Part shown: positions 46,054 to 54,155 of the stretch, in pieces
Numbering within the stretch: position 1 is the stretch's first letter
How the letters are laid out: every line of letters begins with the position of its first letter
Assembly: GCA_028819215.1 (NCBI GenBank)
Contig: JAPPMG010000097.1
Location: forward strand, 106,351-170,350
DNA length: 64,000 nt
Reading direction: 5' to 3'
From: Bryobacterales bacterium
GTDB taxonomy: Bacteria > Acidobacteriota > Terriglobia > Bryobacterales > UBA6623
The notes under the pieces: model-generated
What the model saw: only the letters and a program-made list of their open reading frames with translations
Database searches by the model: none
What the model was told of the DNA's origin: nothing
Program-made: the position numbers and the translations under genes

Positions 46054-46785
46054 GTGAAGCTTGGGATTCTGACCGCGCTGACAGGCGTCGTCTGTTTCGC
46101 CGCCGGCTACACGGCCGAGGCCGTCGAGGCGGGTAGGGCCCACTTCCTCGACGCCTGCTCCGCCTGCCACGGAACGAACGGCGAAGGCGGCCGCGGCCCC
46201 AGCTTGGTCGACGGTCGCGAAGTCCGACGCGCTGACGACGATCAGTTGTTCAATTCCATCCAGCAGGGCGTTCCCGAAGCGGACATGCCGCCGTTTGCAC
46301 TCCCCGACGAACAGATTTGGAACCTCGTCGCCTTCGTTCGCAGCCTGAGCGCGCCAGCGGTCGAGTCGAAAGTGGAGGGGGACGTCGCCGCGGGCGAAGC
46401 GCTGTTCTTCGGTGCGGGCGGCTGCGTCGAATGCCATCGGGTCCGCGGTCGCGGCGGGCTCCTCGGACCGGACCTGTCCGTCATCGGCTCGGGCCGACGT
46501 ATCGATCAGATCCGCGAAGCGCTGCTCGACCCGAACGCTCGGATCACCCGCGGTTTCGAGGCGGCGACGCTCGACGGCAACGTTCGAGCCGTGGTCAAGA
46601 ACCACACGAACTTCTCCGCGCAAGTCTTGGACTCATCCGGGCGACTGCACTTGCTGCGCGGCGATGAGCTCGAGCGACTCCGCTTTGAGACCATGTCCTG
46701 GATGCCTCCGGACGCCGGGACTCGCCTCGCGGACGACCAGGTGCGCGACTTGGTTGCGTTCCTCAGCCGACAGACCTCTCGATAG
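46054..46785 (+). CDS. Exported diheme cytochrome c
   Basis: 243 aa from GTG 46054 with signal LGILTALTGVVCFAAGYTAEA. Two CxxCH haem sites: DACSACHGTNGEGG and GGCVECHRVRGRGG, each followed by a likely Met ligand (EADMPPFALP for the first; MSWMPPDAG near the end). Its stop is immediately followed by the ATG of the PQQ dehydrogenase, so it is most likely the electron acceptor of that enzyme. The start could lie upstream; the frame is open to 46009. Confidence 0.9.
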   Translation: MKLGILTALTGVVCFAAGYTAEAVEAGRAHFLDACSACHGTNGEGGRGPSLVDGREVRRADDDQLFNSIQQGVPEADMPPFALPDEQIWNLVAFVRSLSAPAVESKVEGDVAAGEALFFGAGGCVECHRVRGRGGLLGPDLSVIGSGRRIDQIREALLDPNARITRGFEAATLDGNVRAVVKNHTNFSAQVLDSSGRLHLLRGDELERLRFETMSWMPPDAGTRLADDQVRDLVAFLSRQTSR

Positions 46786-48351
46786 ATGCGACTCCTTCTC
46801 TGCGCTCTCGTACTCTCCGCCTCGGCGATCGGTCAGATCGATGAGGCGGCCATTCTCGAAGGAGCGGGCGACGACTGGCTGACCTACTCCGGCGACTACT
46901 CTTCGTTGCGGCACAGCTCTCTCGATCAGATCAACCGCGACAACGTCGGCTCTCTGGTGCCGAAGTGGGTCTATCATGTCCCCGGCGCGCGACGGCTCGA
47001 GACGACTCCGCTTGTCTACGACGGGGTAATGTACCTGACCAACACGAACGAGTTGCACGCGCTCGACGCCGGAACCGGCCGTCGGATTTGGAGCTACCAG
47101 GCTGAAGCCCCGCGCAGGGCCCAGAACCGCGGAGCGGCGCTGTGGGGAGACGCCGTCTTCTTCTTGGCCGCCGACTGTCATTTGGTGAAGCTCGATCGGC
47201 TCACGGGAGCGCTGATCTGGGAGAGCGAGTACGCCTCGTATGAGGAGGGCTACTATACTTCGCTCGCTCCGCTGATTGTGAAAGGACAGGTCTTGGTCGG
47301 CACGGCCGGCGGAGGGACTGGACAGCGCGGGTTTGTCGCGGCACTGTCGACCGACACCGGCGAGGAGCTTTGGCGGTTCTGGACGGTTCCAGCCGAAGGC
47401 GAGCCGGGTTCGGAGACTTGGGGAGGGTTCCCGTCAAAGTGGGGAGGCGCTCCCACTTGGACCACCGGCTCCTACGATCCGGACCTGAACTTGATCTACT
47501 GGCCGACCGGCAACCCCTGGCCTGACTTCTATGGCGGCCGCAGGCGTGGCGACAACCTGTATTCCAACTCGGTCATCGCGCTCGACGCCGATACCGGCGA
47601 GATGAAGTGGTACTTCCAGTTCACTCCGCACGATACCCACGATTGGGACGCCAACGAGCAGCTCGTCCTCGTCGATCGCGAGTACAAGGGCGAGATGCGC
47701 AAGCTGATGCTGCACGCCGACCGCAACGGTTTCTACTACTTGCTCGATCGCGAGACGGGCGAGTACCTGCAAGCGACGCGGTTCGTCGAACGCCTCGACT
47801 GGGCGACCGGGATCGATGCGAACGGGCGGCCGATCGAGGTCCCCGGACTGGAGCCGACGCCCGCCGGAGTGAAGGTCTGCCCGTCGGTGCGCGGGGCGAC
47901 GAACTGGATGTCGCCGTCGATCAATCCCGAGATCGGGCTGCTCTACGTCGTCACTCTCGAGATGTGCGACATCTATACAGGCTCGGCCAAGGAACCCGTG
48001 CCGTCGAGCGGCTTCCGCGGCGGGGGTAGCCGCCAAATCCCCTCGGAGCCGGGGCAGTTCTACTTGCGGGCGCTTGAGTCCCTGACCGGAGAGATTCGCT
48101 GGGAGTACAAGATGACCGGCCCGGCGACGATGTGGGCCGGCACGGTCTCGACTGCGGGCGGCCTCGTGTTCACCGGCGACGACGATGGCGCGCTGGTCGC
48201 GTTGGACGCGCGAACGGGAGAAGCGCTCTGGCACTTCTCGATGGGCAACACGCTCTACGCCTCGCCGATGACGTTCACCGCCGACGGCAAACAGTACGTG
48301 ACCATCGCGACGGCGAACGACGTGTTTACGTTCGGGCTGTTCAGCGACTAG
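46786..48351 (+). CDS. PQQ-dependent dehydrogenase with lanthanide-type Asp
   Basis: 521-aa quinoprotein of the methanol/ethanol dehydrogenase class with a short signal (MRLLLCALVLSASAIG). Beta-propeller blades with the W-motif (LDAGTGRRIWSYQ, LDADTGEMKWYF, LDARTGEALWHF). The catalytic region TPHDTHDWDANEQLVLVD has Asp286 and, two residues on, Asp288, the extra acid found in lanthanide-using enzymes; calcium enzymes have Ala, Ser or Thr there. The Asn in PTGNPWPD is kept, but the segment that usually carries the metal Glu reads AGGGTGQRGF. No adjacent-Cys disulfide is seen. Abuts the diheme cytochrome gene. Substrate likely an alcohol; not predictable. Confidence 0.88.
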   Translation: MRLLLCALVLSASAIGQIDEAAILEGAGDDWLTYSGDYSSLRHSSLDQINRDNVGSLVPKWVYHVPGARRLETTPLVYDGVMYLTNTNELHALDAGTGRRIWSYQAEAPRRAQNRGAALWGDAVFFLAADCHLVKLDRLTGALIWESEYASYEEGYYTSLAPLIVKGQVLVGTAGGGTGQRGFVAALSTDTGEELWRFWTVPAEGEPGSETWGGFPSKWGGAPTWTTGSYDPDLNLIYWPTGNPWPDFYGGRRRGDNLYSNSVIALDADTGEMKWYFQFTPHDTHDWDANEQLVLVDREYKGEMRKLMLHADRNGFYYLLDRETGEYLQATRFVERLDWATGIDANGRPIEVPGLEPTPAGVKVCPSVRGATNWMSPSINPEIGLLYVVTLEMCDIYTGSAKEPVPSSGFRGGGSRQIPSEPGQFYLRALESLTGEIRWEYKMTGPATMWAGTVSTAGGLVFTGDDDGALVALDARTGEALWHFSMGNTLYASPMTFTADGKQYVTIATANDVFTFGLFSD

Positions 48352-48551
48352 CGCATCCCACCTGGCCGTTCGTCCAACCCGTCAGCAGAGAGCCATGGAC
48401 GGAAGTCTATGTTCACAGATGCTTCGCGGGGGCAGCAGTCAATACTTCGTGCTTCGGTGCTACCTCGGTCCTGTGAGAACCCGGTGCGTAGGAGCCGGCG
48501 CGCAGGCAAGCCCTCCCGGGCGCAGCTCTTGACCGGCACCAGCCAGTCGGA

Positions 48552-49760
48552 TCAGCCGGGCTTGCCTTTCCCAGGCAATAGGGCAATGCACGCCGCGCCC
48601 GCAATGCCGATCGCAAACACGACCGCAAGAGCCAGGTTGTAATCGCCGGCGCTGTCATGCATGGTGCCGACGAAGAACGGCAGGGTGGCCTGCCCCACTT
48701 GGCCGAACGGCCAGACGATGCCCATCACTCGCGCCAGTGTGCCGGTTCCGAACAGTTCGGCAGCCATCAGCGGAATCAGCATGTAGTTCGCCCCGAGACC
48801 GAACCCGAACGCCATGCCGAACACGTACGTCATCGACGGCTGGTCGATCACGTAGAGGAGGGGAACCGGCAGAGATACCAAGAGATACGCGGCGACCATG
48901 ACCCGCTTCTTGCTGAAGCGATCTGCCAGCCACCCCGTGATGACGCGTCCCGTGAGGCCCGAAGCCATGATCACAAAGGTGGTGTCAGCTGCCAGGGTCG
49001 CCGGAAGGTCGGCGTCTAGGAACAGCAGCTTCATGTGCTGGTTGACAGAGCCGATCGCCGCGATGCTGAGGAACGAGCCGACTGCGATCAGCCAGAATGG
49101 CCAGAGCCGCAGGAGTTCACCGAACGTCAACGATCCGGATGTCGCCTCGCGCACGACGTCAGACGCCGGTTCCGGGCTCAACCCCATGTCCGACGGCCTG
49201 TCGCGCAAGACTAACAGCGCGACAGGCACGACCAGCAGAATGAGCAGGCCCATGATTTGCAGGGCGGCACGCCACCCATAAGCTTCGATTAATGGGCCGG
49301 CAACAAACTTCTGGGACATCGCACCTCCGATACCGAGACCCAGATAGGCCAGCGCCATGGCCTTGCCGCGGTTCCGGTTGAACCAGTTGGCCAACAGGAC
49401 TTGGCTGGATACGGGTCCTGAGTACACGAATCCGACCATTAGCAAGCACCATGCGACGCGGTAGAACGCCAGAGAGCCCTGCATCAGGCCCAGACAGTTG
49501 AGTGCGATAGCGAACGACACCGCGCCGAACATGATGAGCTTGCGCGGGCTGAAGCGGTGCACGAGCAGTCCCCCCAAAGGGAGGACCAGAAGGGTGGACA
49601 TGAAGAAGCCGGAGGTCGTTTCGGCGCGGTCCCAGCCGAACTCCTCGATGTAGTGGTCGTAGAAGAACGGCATGGCGTACATCGGCACGCCTACGGTCAT
49701 CGCGAGGATGAAGAAGCAGGAAGCGGCGATGAACCAGCCGTAGTACGGCCTGCCTTGCAT
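48552..49760 (-). CDS. MFS transporter (monocarboxylate/OFA-like)
   Basis: 402 aa from ATG 49760 with twelve hydrophobic segments; YYGWFIAASCFFILAMTVGV at the N-terminus and VHRFSPRKLIMFG between helices 2 and 3 are typical of the MCT/oxalate-formate antiporter branch. Probably moves a small carboxylate by proton coupling or exchange. The DJ-1/PfpI gene lies 108 bases upstream on the same strand. The frame is open 12 codons further upstream. Confidence 0.88.
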   Translation of the reverse strand: MQGRPYYGWFIAASCFFILAMTVGVPMYAMPFFYDHYIEEFGWDRAETTSGFFMSTLLVLPLGGLLVHRFSPRKLIMFGAVSFAIALNCLGLMQGSLAFYRVAWCLLMVGFVYSGPVSSQVLLANWFNRNRGKAMALAYLGLGIGGAMSQKFVAGPLIEAYGWRAALQIMGLLILLVVPVALLVLRDRPSDMGLSPEPASDVVREATSGSLTFGELLRLWPFWLIAVGSFLSIAAIGSVNQHMKLLFLDADLPATLAADTTFVIMASGLTGRVITGWLADRFSKKRVMVAAYLLVSLPVPLLYVIDQPSMTYVFGMAFGFGLGANYMLIPLMAAELFGTGTLARVMGIVWPFGQVGQATLPFFVGTMHDSAGDYNLALAVVFAIGIAGAACIALLPGKGKPG

Positions 49761-49868
49761 GGGATGGGTACCCTCTATCCCCCCGCTCTCAGACACCTCG
49801 ACGAGGTGCCTCCGGCCACGGGATGGACCAGCGAGGCCCCTTCTTGCCGGACGGGGCTTGGCACGGAC

Positions 49869-50483
49869 CTAGGCCAGACCACCGGCTTGGAGTGCAGGCT
49901 CCGGAACGGAAGACTCGGCCCGCCTTGCGGAAGAGTACGCCTTTAGCATCCTCATGAATTCCGGCATGTACAGGTGCTGGTCGAACCAGCCCCGGCCGCT
50001 AACCATATTCCCGGATCGCACGCAGCCCTCGTCGACAAACGTCGCGCCGCAAACCTCGACGTCGAACTTGCACTTCGGGATCGTCGCCATGCGCTGGCCC
50101 GCAATGACGTTGGCAGTGGCAACGATCTCCGCGCCGTGGCAGACCACGGCTACCGGCTTGTCGTGCTCGAAGAAGTAGCGAACGATCCGGATCAGGTCCT
50201 GATCGTAGCGAATGTACTCCGGCGCTCGGCCGCCGGTCAGGAACAGGCCGTCATAGTCATCCGGGTCCACATCGCGAAATGCCATCGTGGCTTCGAGGTG
50301 ATAGCTGGGCTGCTCCCGAGTGATGTCCCATCCCGGTGGAATCTCATGCATCACCAAGGGATAGACGCGGGCTTCAGGCCCGGCCACGACGGCCTCGTAG
50401 CCGTCTTCCTGGACGCGGTACACCGGATACAGCGTGTCCATGGCCTCGGCGGCGTCGCCGATCGTGATCAAGACTCTCGCCAT
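49869..50483 (-). CDS. DJ-1/PfpI family protein
   Basis: 204 aa, start fixed by GGAGG eight bases upstream. The nucleophile elbow is Cys115-His116 in PVAVVCHGAEI; DYDGLFLTGGRAPEY supplies the conserved acidic residue. Members act as glyoxalases/deglycases, peptidase-like or stress proteins; the exact role is open. Possibly cotranscribed with the MFS transporter. Confidence 0.9.
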   Translation of the reverse strand: MARVLITIGDAAEAMDTLYPVYRVQEDGYEAVVAGPEARVYPLVMHEIPPGWDITREQPSYHLEATMAFRDVDPDDYDGLFLTGGRAPEYIRYDQDLIRIVRYFFEHDKPVAVVCHGAEIVATANVIAGQRMATIPKCKFDVEVCGATFVDEGCVRSGNMVSGRGWFDQHLYMPEFMRMLKAYSSARRAESSVPEPALQAGGLA

Positions 50484-51031
50484 CGCGAACCTCCGTGCCT
50501 AAGCGGCTGGTCTCGCCCAATCCAAGTCGGTGACTGGAATTTGTCGCCGACGCCTGAATTCGGCCGCCCGCCGTTCGAGCGACATTCTTGCACATTTCCG
50601 AATCTCGCGAACTGCGGCAACGCAACGGTGTGCCGCCAAGGCGCGCGGGAGGGCGGAGGCTTTCCCTCTGCTATGCCCCGTTAGCGCTGGGGGAGGGCCC
50701 CGGAACCGCCGTTCAGGCGCGGGCTTCAAACCACCCACTGCTGCCGGGCTCAAGGATCTCGGTGGTGATCGAGTTGGGAAACCGCAAGACGAGACGCCGT
50801 CAAATGAGGGTCTTGGAGTCGAACGCGAGTGAACCGTCGTAGACCTGTCGTAACACTATTCTGGCCACGTTAGTGTGCTTGGGCTCATGTCTAAATCCGC
50901 CCGACAGATTGAGATTGAGCGGTTGACAAGCTCATGGGACGAGGCTAGCCTACGGGCGGACCGGGCGGAAGTACCAACGTTGGCCTTCCGGGATTATCCC
51001 GGTTCGACCACCCAAGGAGGTGCTGTTCGTC
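50484..51031. other. Intergenic, holds the promoter of the TonB receptor
   Basis: No gene seen on either strand. The first half has only short open frames without recognisable content. The second half contains the sigma-70 promoter at 50923-50951 and the AAGGAGG ribosome site at 51014-51020. Confidence 0.6.
50923..50951 (+). promoter_or_regulatory. Sigma-70 promoter of the TonB-dependent receptor
   Basis: TTGACA (50923-50928), exactly 17 bases, TAGCCT (50946-50951). The transcript would begin near 50958 and carry a ~74-base leader with a perfect AAGGAGG ribosome site. It is the best-formed promoter in the window and validates TAGCCT as a usable -10. Confidence 0.75.
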
Positions 51032-54000
51032 ATGACAAATCCGAAGCGAGAATCTCGAAGACTGGTAATTCTTGCGGCCCTGATTGGGGCGCTGGCAGCA
51101 ACCGCGATCGGGCAGGTAACAACCGCAACGATCTACGGCCGTGTCCAAGATTCGACGGGTGCGGTGATCCCCGGAGCCGAGGCAATCGCGACCAACAACC
51201 TCACCGGAATTGCGAAGTCTGCCACTAGCGATGCGCGTGGAGAATTCACGATTCCGTTCCTGACCGTCGGCGGCTACACCGTACGTGTCATGTCGGAGGG
51301 CTTCAAGGCCTTCGAGCAGACCGGCCTGGACCTAGCGTCTGGCCAAAAGGCGGATCTGACGTTCGTGCTCGAGATAGGCGTCACCACCGAGACCATCAAC
51401 GTCACTGCGGAAGCCCCGCTGCTGAACACGGCGTCGGCGGAGCAGGACGTGAATCTCAACGAAGCACAGGTGCACGAGCTGCCGCTCCGTCGCCGGGACA
51501 TCACGAGTATCCTGCAGAACGGCACGGGCTTGTCTGCCGGCGACGGGACCACCGTGTCGATCAATGGACTGGCGCCGCGCAGCTTCTCCTTCTCCGTGGA
51601 CGGCGTTGACGCCGCTCCGGATTCAGAGTTCCCGTCGATTTCGCTCTACCAGAACTTCAATTTCATCAAGGGTGTGAGCGTCGAAGCCGTCAGAGAGGTG
51701 GAGATCTCCAAGAACATCTTCTCGGCGGAGATTGCGCAGACGACATCGGGGAACTTCAACATCATCACCAAGGGCGGGACCAACCAGGTTCACGGCAGCC
51801 TATTCGAGCAATACCAGGCAGGCGGCCTCAATGCCAACAACCATATACTCGCCCGGAAGACCTCCCGCGTGTATCACCAATACGGCGGCTCGCTGGGCGG
51901 ACCGATCGTACGCAACAAGGTCTTTGCGTTCGGGGCGTTCGAAGGGTACCGTCTCAACGAACTGCGCCCGCTCACGGGCTTTGTCCCGTCAATGAAGTTC
52001 CGTGAGGAGATTTCGCGCGCGATCCCCGAGTCCTCCTCGTACTGGGATGCGTGGCATCTTCCGACCGAAGCGCCGGCGAATCCGGACGACGCGAGGGCGT
52101 TCGCAAGCGTCGCAGGCGCGCTGCAAAACGAGGACAATCACGCGTCGATTCGGACCGACTACCAAATGGACAGCAACTCACTGCTGACAGTTCGCTACAC
52201 ACGTGGCCGCCCGCTGCAGTTGACCCCGCGGCTGGCACGAGGGAACCCGCGAGTGCACGACGGCCTGAACGAAAACGTGGCCTCGACTTTCAACCGAGTG
52301 ATCAATCCAACTATGACCGCAGAGACGAGGTTCGGATACAACCGCTCCGACATGCATCGCGTTGATCAGTTGCTGACGCTGAATGTGGCCAAAGTGCTCG
52401 GCGCCGGTCTCCCCGACGCGGGCCAAGCGCGACAATTTTCCAAGACAGGCTCGACGACGACGTTCGAGCAGAACTTCGCCAAGACGAGCGGGCGCCACTC
52501 GATGAAGTTTGGCGGCCTGTTCCGCGTTCACTTCGCCCGCCGCATTCTCGCGGACACGCCGCGCTTCAGCTACAACAACCTCGACGACATCCTGGCCAAC
52601 AATCCGGAGAGCGCCTTCTTCAACTTCGGCCTGGACGAGTTCGAGATACGACGCAACTTCCTGGGCTTCTTCCTGCAGGATGACATCCGCGTCTCTCCGG
52701 ACCTAACGCTGAACATGGGCGTGCGCTGGGACTACGGCACGGTCCCGGTTGAACGGGACGGCCGGTTCTTCAACCGGGACGGCCCGTTCGGCCCGTTCCT
52801 GCCCCCCGAGGACGTGTGGAAGGAACACTACAACATGTGGTCCCCGCGGGTCGGCTTCGCTTGGTCGCTGGACGACAAGACCGTGCTTCGAGGCGGTTTC
52901 GGTGTCTTCTATATTCCGTTCAACCTGTTTTCTGGACCGGTCGAACTCGTGCGGAACGGTCTGGACGTACCCACCCAAGCGAGTCTGGACCGGGAGCAGC
53001 TCCAACGGTTCAGCCTCAGCTACGGCGCAACGCGGGAGCAGGCGCTGCCGCTAGTGGCTTCCAGCGACATCGTGACTGGGACTGCTGTGGACCCGAACTG
53101 GGAAAACTCCTACAGCATGCAGTGGACGTTAGGGATTCAGCGGCAGCTCACGGACACGGTGGTCTGGGAAATCTCCTACGTCGGCAATCGCGGCGTCAAG
53201 CTGATCTACAGCCCCGGCGTGAACCGCAATCAGCGTGACACGGGCCGGCTGGAGGTTGCGGGTTTCGGACGGCAGTTCCGCTACTACCAGAGTGCCGACA
53301 ACAGCGACTATCACAGCCTCCAGACTTCGCTCAAGAAGCGCCTCTCCAGAAACCTGCAAGCCAACTTCAACTACACGTATGCAAGCAACCTGTCGTACTT
53401 TCGGGGCGACTATACCTGCTGCGGTGGCGGCGAAGAACCCCAGGACTTGTTTGACCTAGCGTCCAACCGCGCTCCGACGCCGTTCCACATCCGGCACCGC
53501 TTCGTCGCAGACTGGATCTACGAGTTGCCGCTCCGGCGATCGGGCGGTACCGCGAGCAGGCTCTTGCTGGGAGGCTGGCAGATCGGAGGCATCATGACGG
53601 CTGCTACCGGTAACCCGCTGAACATTCGTCAGGGCGCTAGCGGCCCCGGTGCACGTCCTGACATCGTCGCCTCGAGCCACGCCGCTGCCATTCGGAACGG
53701 CTATGGGACACCCCTGGACAACGGTCGCTACCAGTACTTGGATCCGGCGGCGTTTTCCAACGTGCCGCGCAACGCGCGGGGCAATCGTTCCATTCGAGCG
53801 GGCACGCTCGCTCGGCGGTCGATCTACGGGCCCGGCCTGTGGCAGGTTGACATGTCGCTTTCGAAGAACCTGAGGATGAACGAAGAGGGCATGCGCGTCC
53901 AGCTTCGGGTGGACCTGTTCAACGCCTTCAACCACACCAACTTCGCCGGCATCGATACCAACACGCGAGGCGGGGGATCCGATTCGATTCGCGGCGGCTT

Positions 54001-54064
54001 CGGGCGGATCACCTCCACCCGGCCGGGACGCGAGACTCAGCTCTCGATCCGGTTCGACTTCTAG
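51032..54064 (+). CDS. TonB-dependent receptor, Oar-like, with carboxypeptidase-regulatory-like domain
   Basis: 1010 aa from ATG 51032 (AAGGAGG 11 bases upstream). Signal LVILAALIGALAATAIGQ; carboxypeptidase-regulatory-like beta-sandwich at ~25-105 (ATIYGRVQDSTGAVIPGA, GEFTIPFLTVGGYTVRV); plug domain ~110-230; then a 22-strand-type barrel with acidobacterial signatures (WENSYSMQWTLGIQRQL, ISYVGNRGVKL, FNAFNHTNFA) and the terminal IRFDF. Imports a large ligand, probably a glycan or peptide, using TonB energy. A strong hairpin follows the stop. Confidence 0.93.
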   Translation: MTNPKRESRRLVILAALIGALAATAIGQVTTATIYGRVQDSTGAVIPGAEAIATNNLTGIAKSATSDARGEFTIPFLTVGGYTVRVMSEGFKAFEQTGLDLASGQKADLTFVLEIGVTTETINVTAEAPLLNTASAEQDVNLNEAQVHELPLRRRDITSILQNGTGLSAGDGTTVSINGLAPRSFSFSVDGVDAAPDSEFPSISLYQNFNFIKGVSVEAVREVEISKNIFSAEIAQTTSGNFNIITKGGTNQVHGSLFEQYQAGGLNANNHILARKTSRVYHQYGGSLGGPIVRNKVFAFGAFEGYRLNELRPLTGFVPSMKFREEISRAIPESSSYWDAWHLPTEAPANPDDARAFASVAGALQNEDNHASIRTDYQMDSNSLLTVRYTRGRPLQLTPRLARGNPRVHDGLNENVASTFNRVINPTMTAETRFGYNRSDMHRVDQLLTLNVAKVLGAGLPDAGQARQFSKTGSTTTFEQNFAKTSGRHSMKFGGLFRVHFARRILADTPRFSYNNLDDILANNPESAFFNFGLDEFEIRRNFLGFFLQDDIRVSPDLTLNMGVRWDYGTVPVERDGRFFNRDGPFGPFLPPEDVWKEHYNMWSPRVGFAWSLDDKTVLRGGFGVFYIPFNLFSGPVELVRNGLDVPTQASLDREQLQRFSLSYGATREQALPLVASSDIVTGTAVDPNWENSYSMQWTLGIQRQLTDTVVWEISYVGNRGVKLIYSPGVNRNQRDTGRLEVAGFGRQFRYYQSADNSDYHSLQTSLKKRLSRNLQANFNYTYASNLSYFRGDYTCCGGGEEPQDLFDLASNRAPTPFHIRHRFVADWIYELPLRRSGGTASRLLLGGWQIGGIMTAATGNPLNIRQGASGPGARPDIVASSHAAAIRNGYGTPLDNGRYQYLDPAAFSNVPRNARGNRSIRAGTLARRSIYGPGLWQVDMSLSKNLRMNEEGMRVQLRVDLFNAFNHTNFAGIDTNTRGGGSDSIRGGFGRITSTRPGRETQLSIRFDF

Positions 54065-54070
54065 AACCAG

Positions 54071-54102
54071 CGCGGGGGTCGGCGGCCACTCCGGCCCCCG
54101 CG
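54071..54102 (+). terminator. Hairpin after TonB receptor gene
   Basis: A 12-bp GC-rich stem with one G-U wobble (54071-54082 with 54091-54102) and an 8-base loop, starting seven bases after the stop codon. No T-run follows, so it fits a Rho-assisted or strong pause terminator rather than a classic intrinsic one. Confidence 0.55.
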
Positions 54103-54143
54103 TCGCTACTGTGGTGGCTCGTTCGCGCCCCGGAAGCAAGGGC

Positions 54144-54149
54144 TATCAT
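54144..54149 (+). promoter_or_regulatory. -10-like TATCAT six bases before the cytochrome/monooxygenase ATG
   Basis: TATCAT is followed by CGGACC and ATG 54156, with no ribosome site. Another case of the leaderless layout. Confidence 0.4.
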
Positions 54150-54155
54150 CGGACC

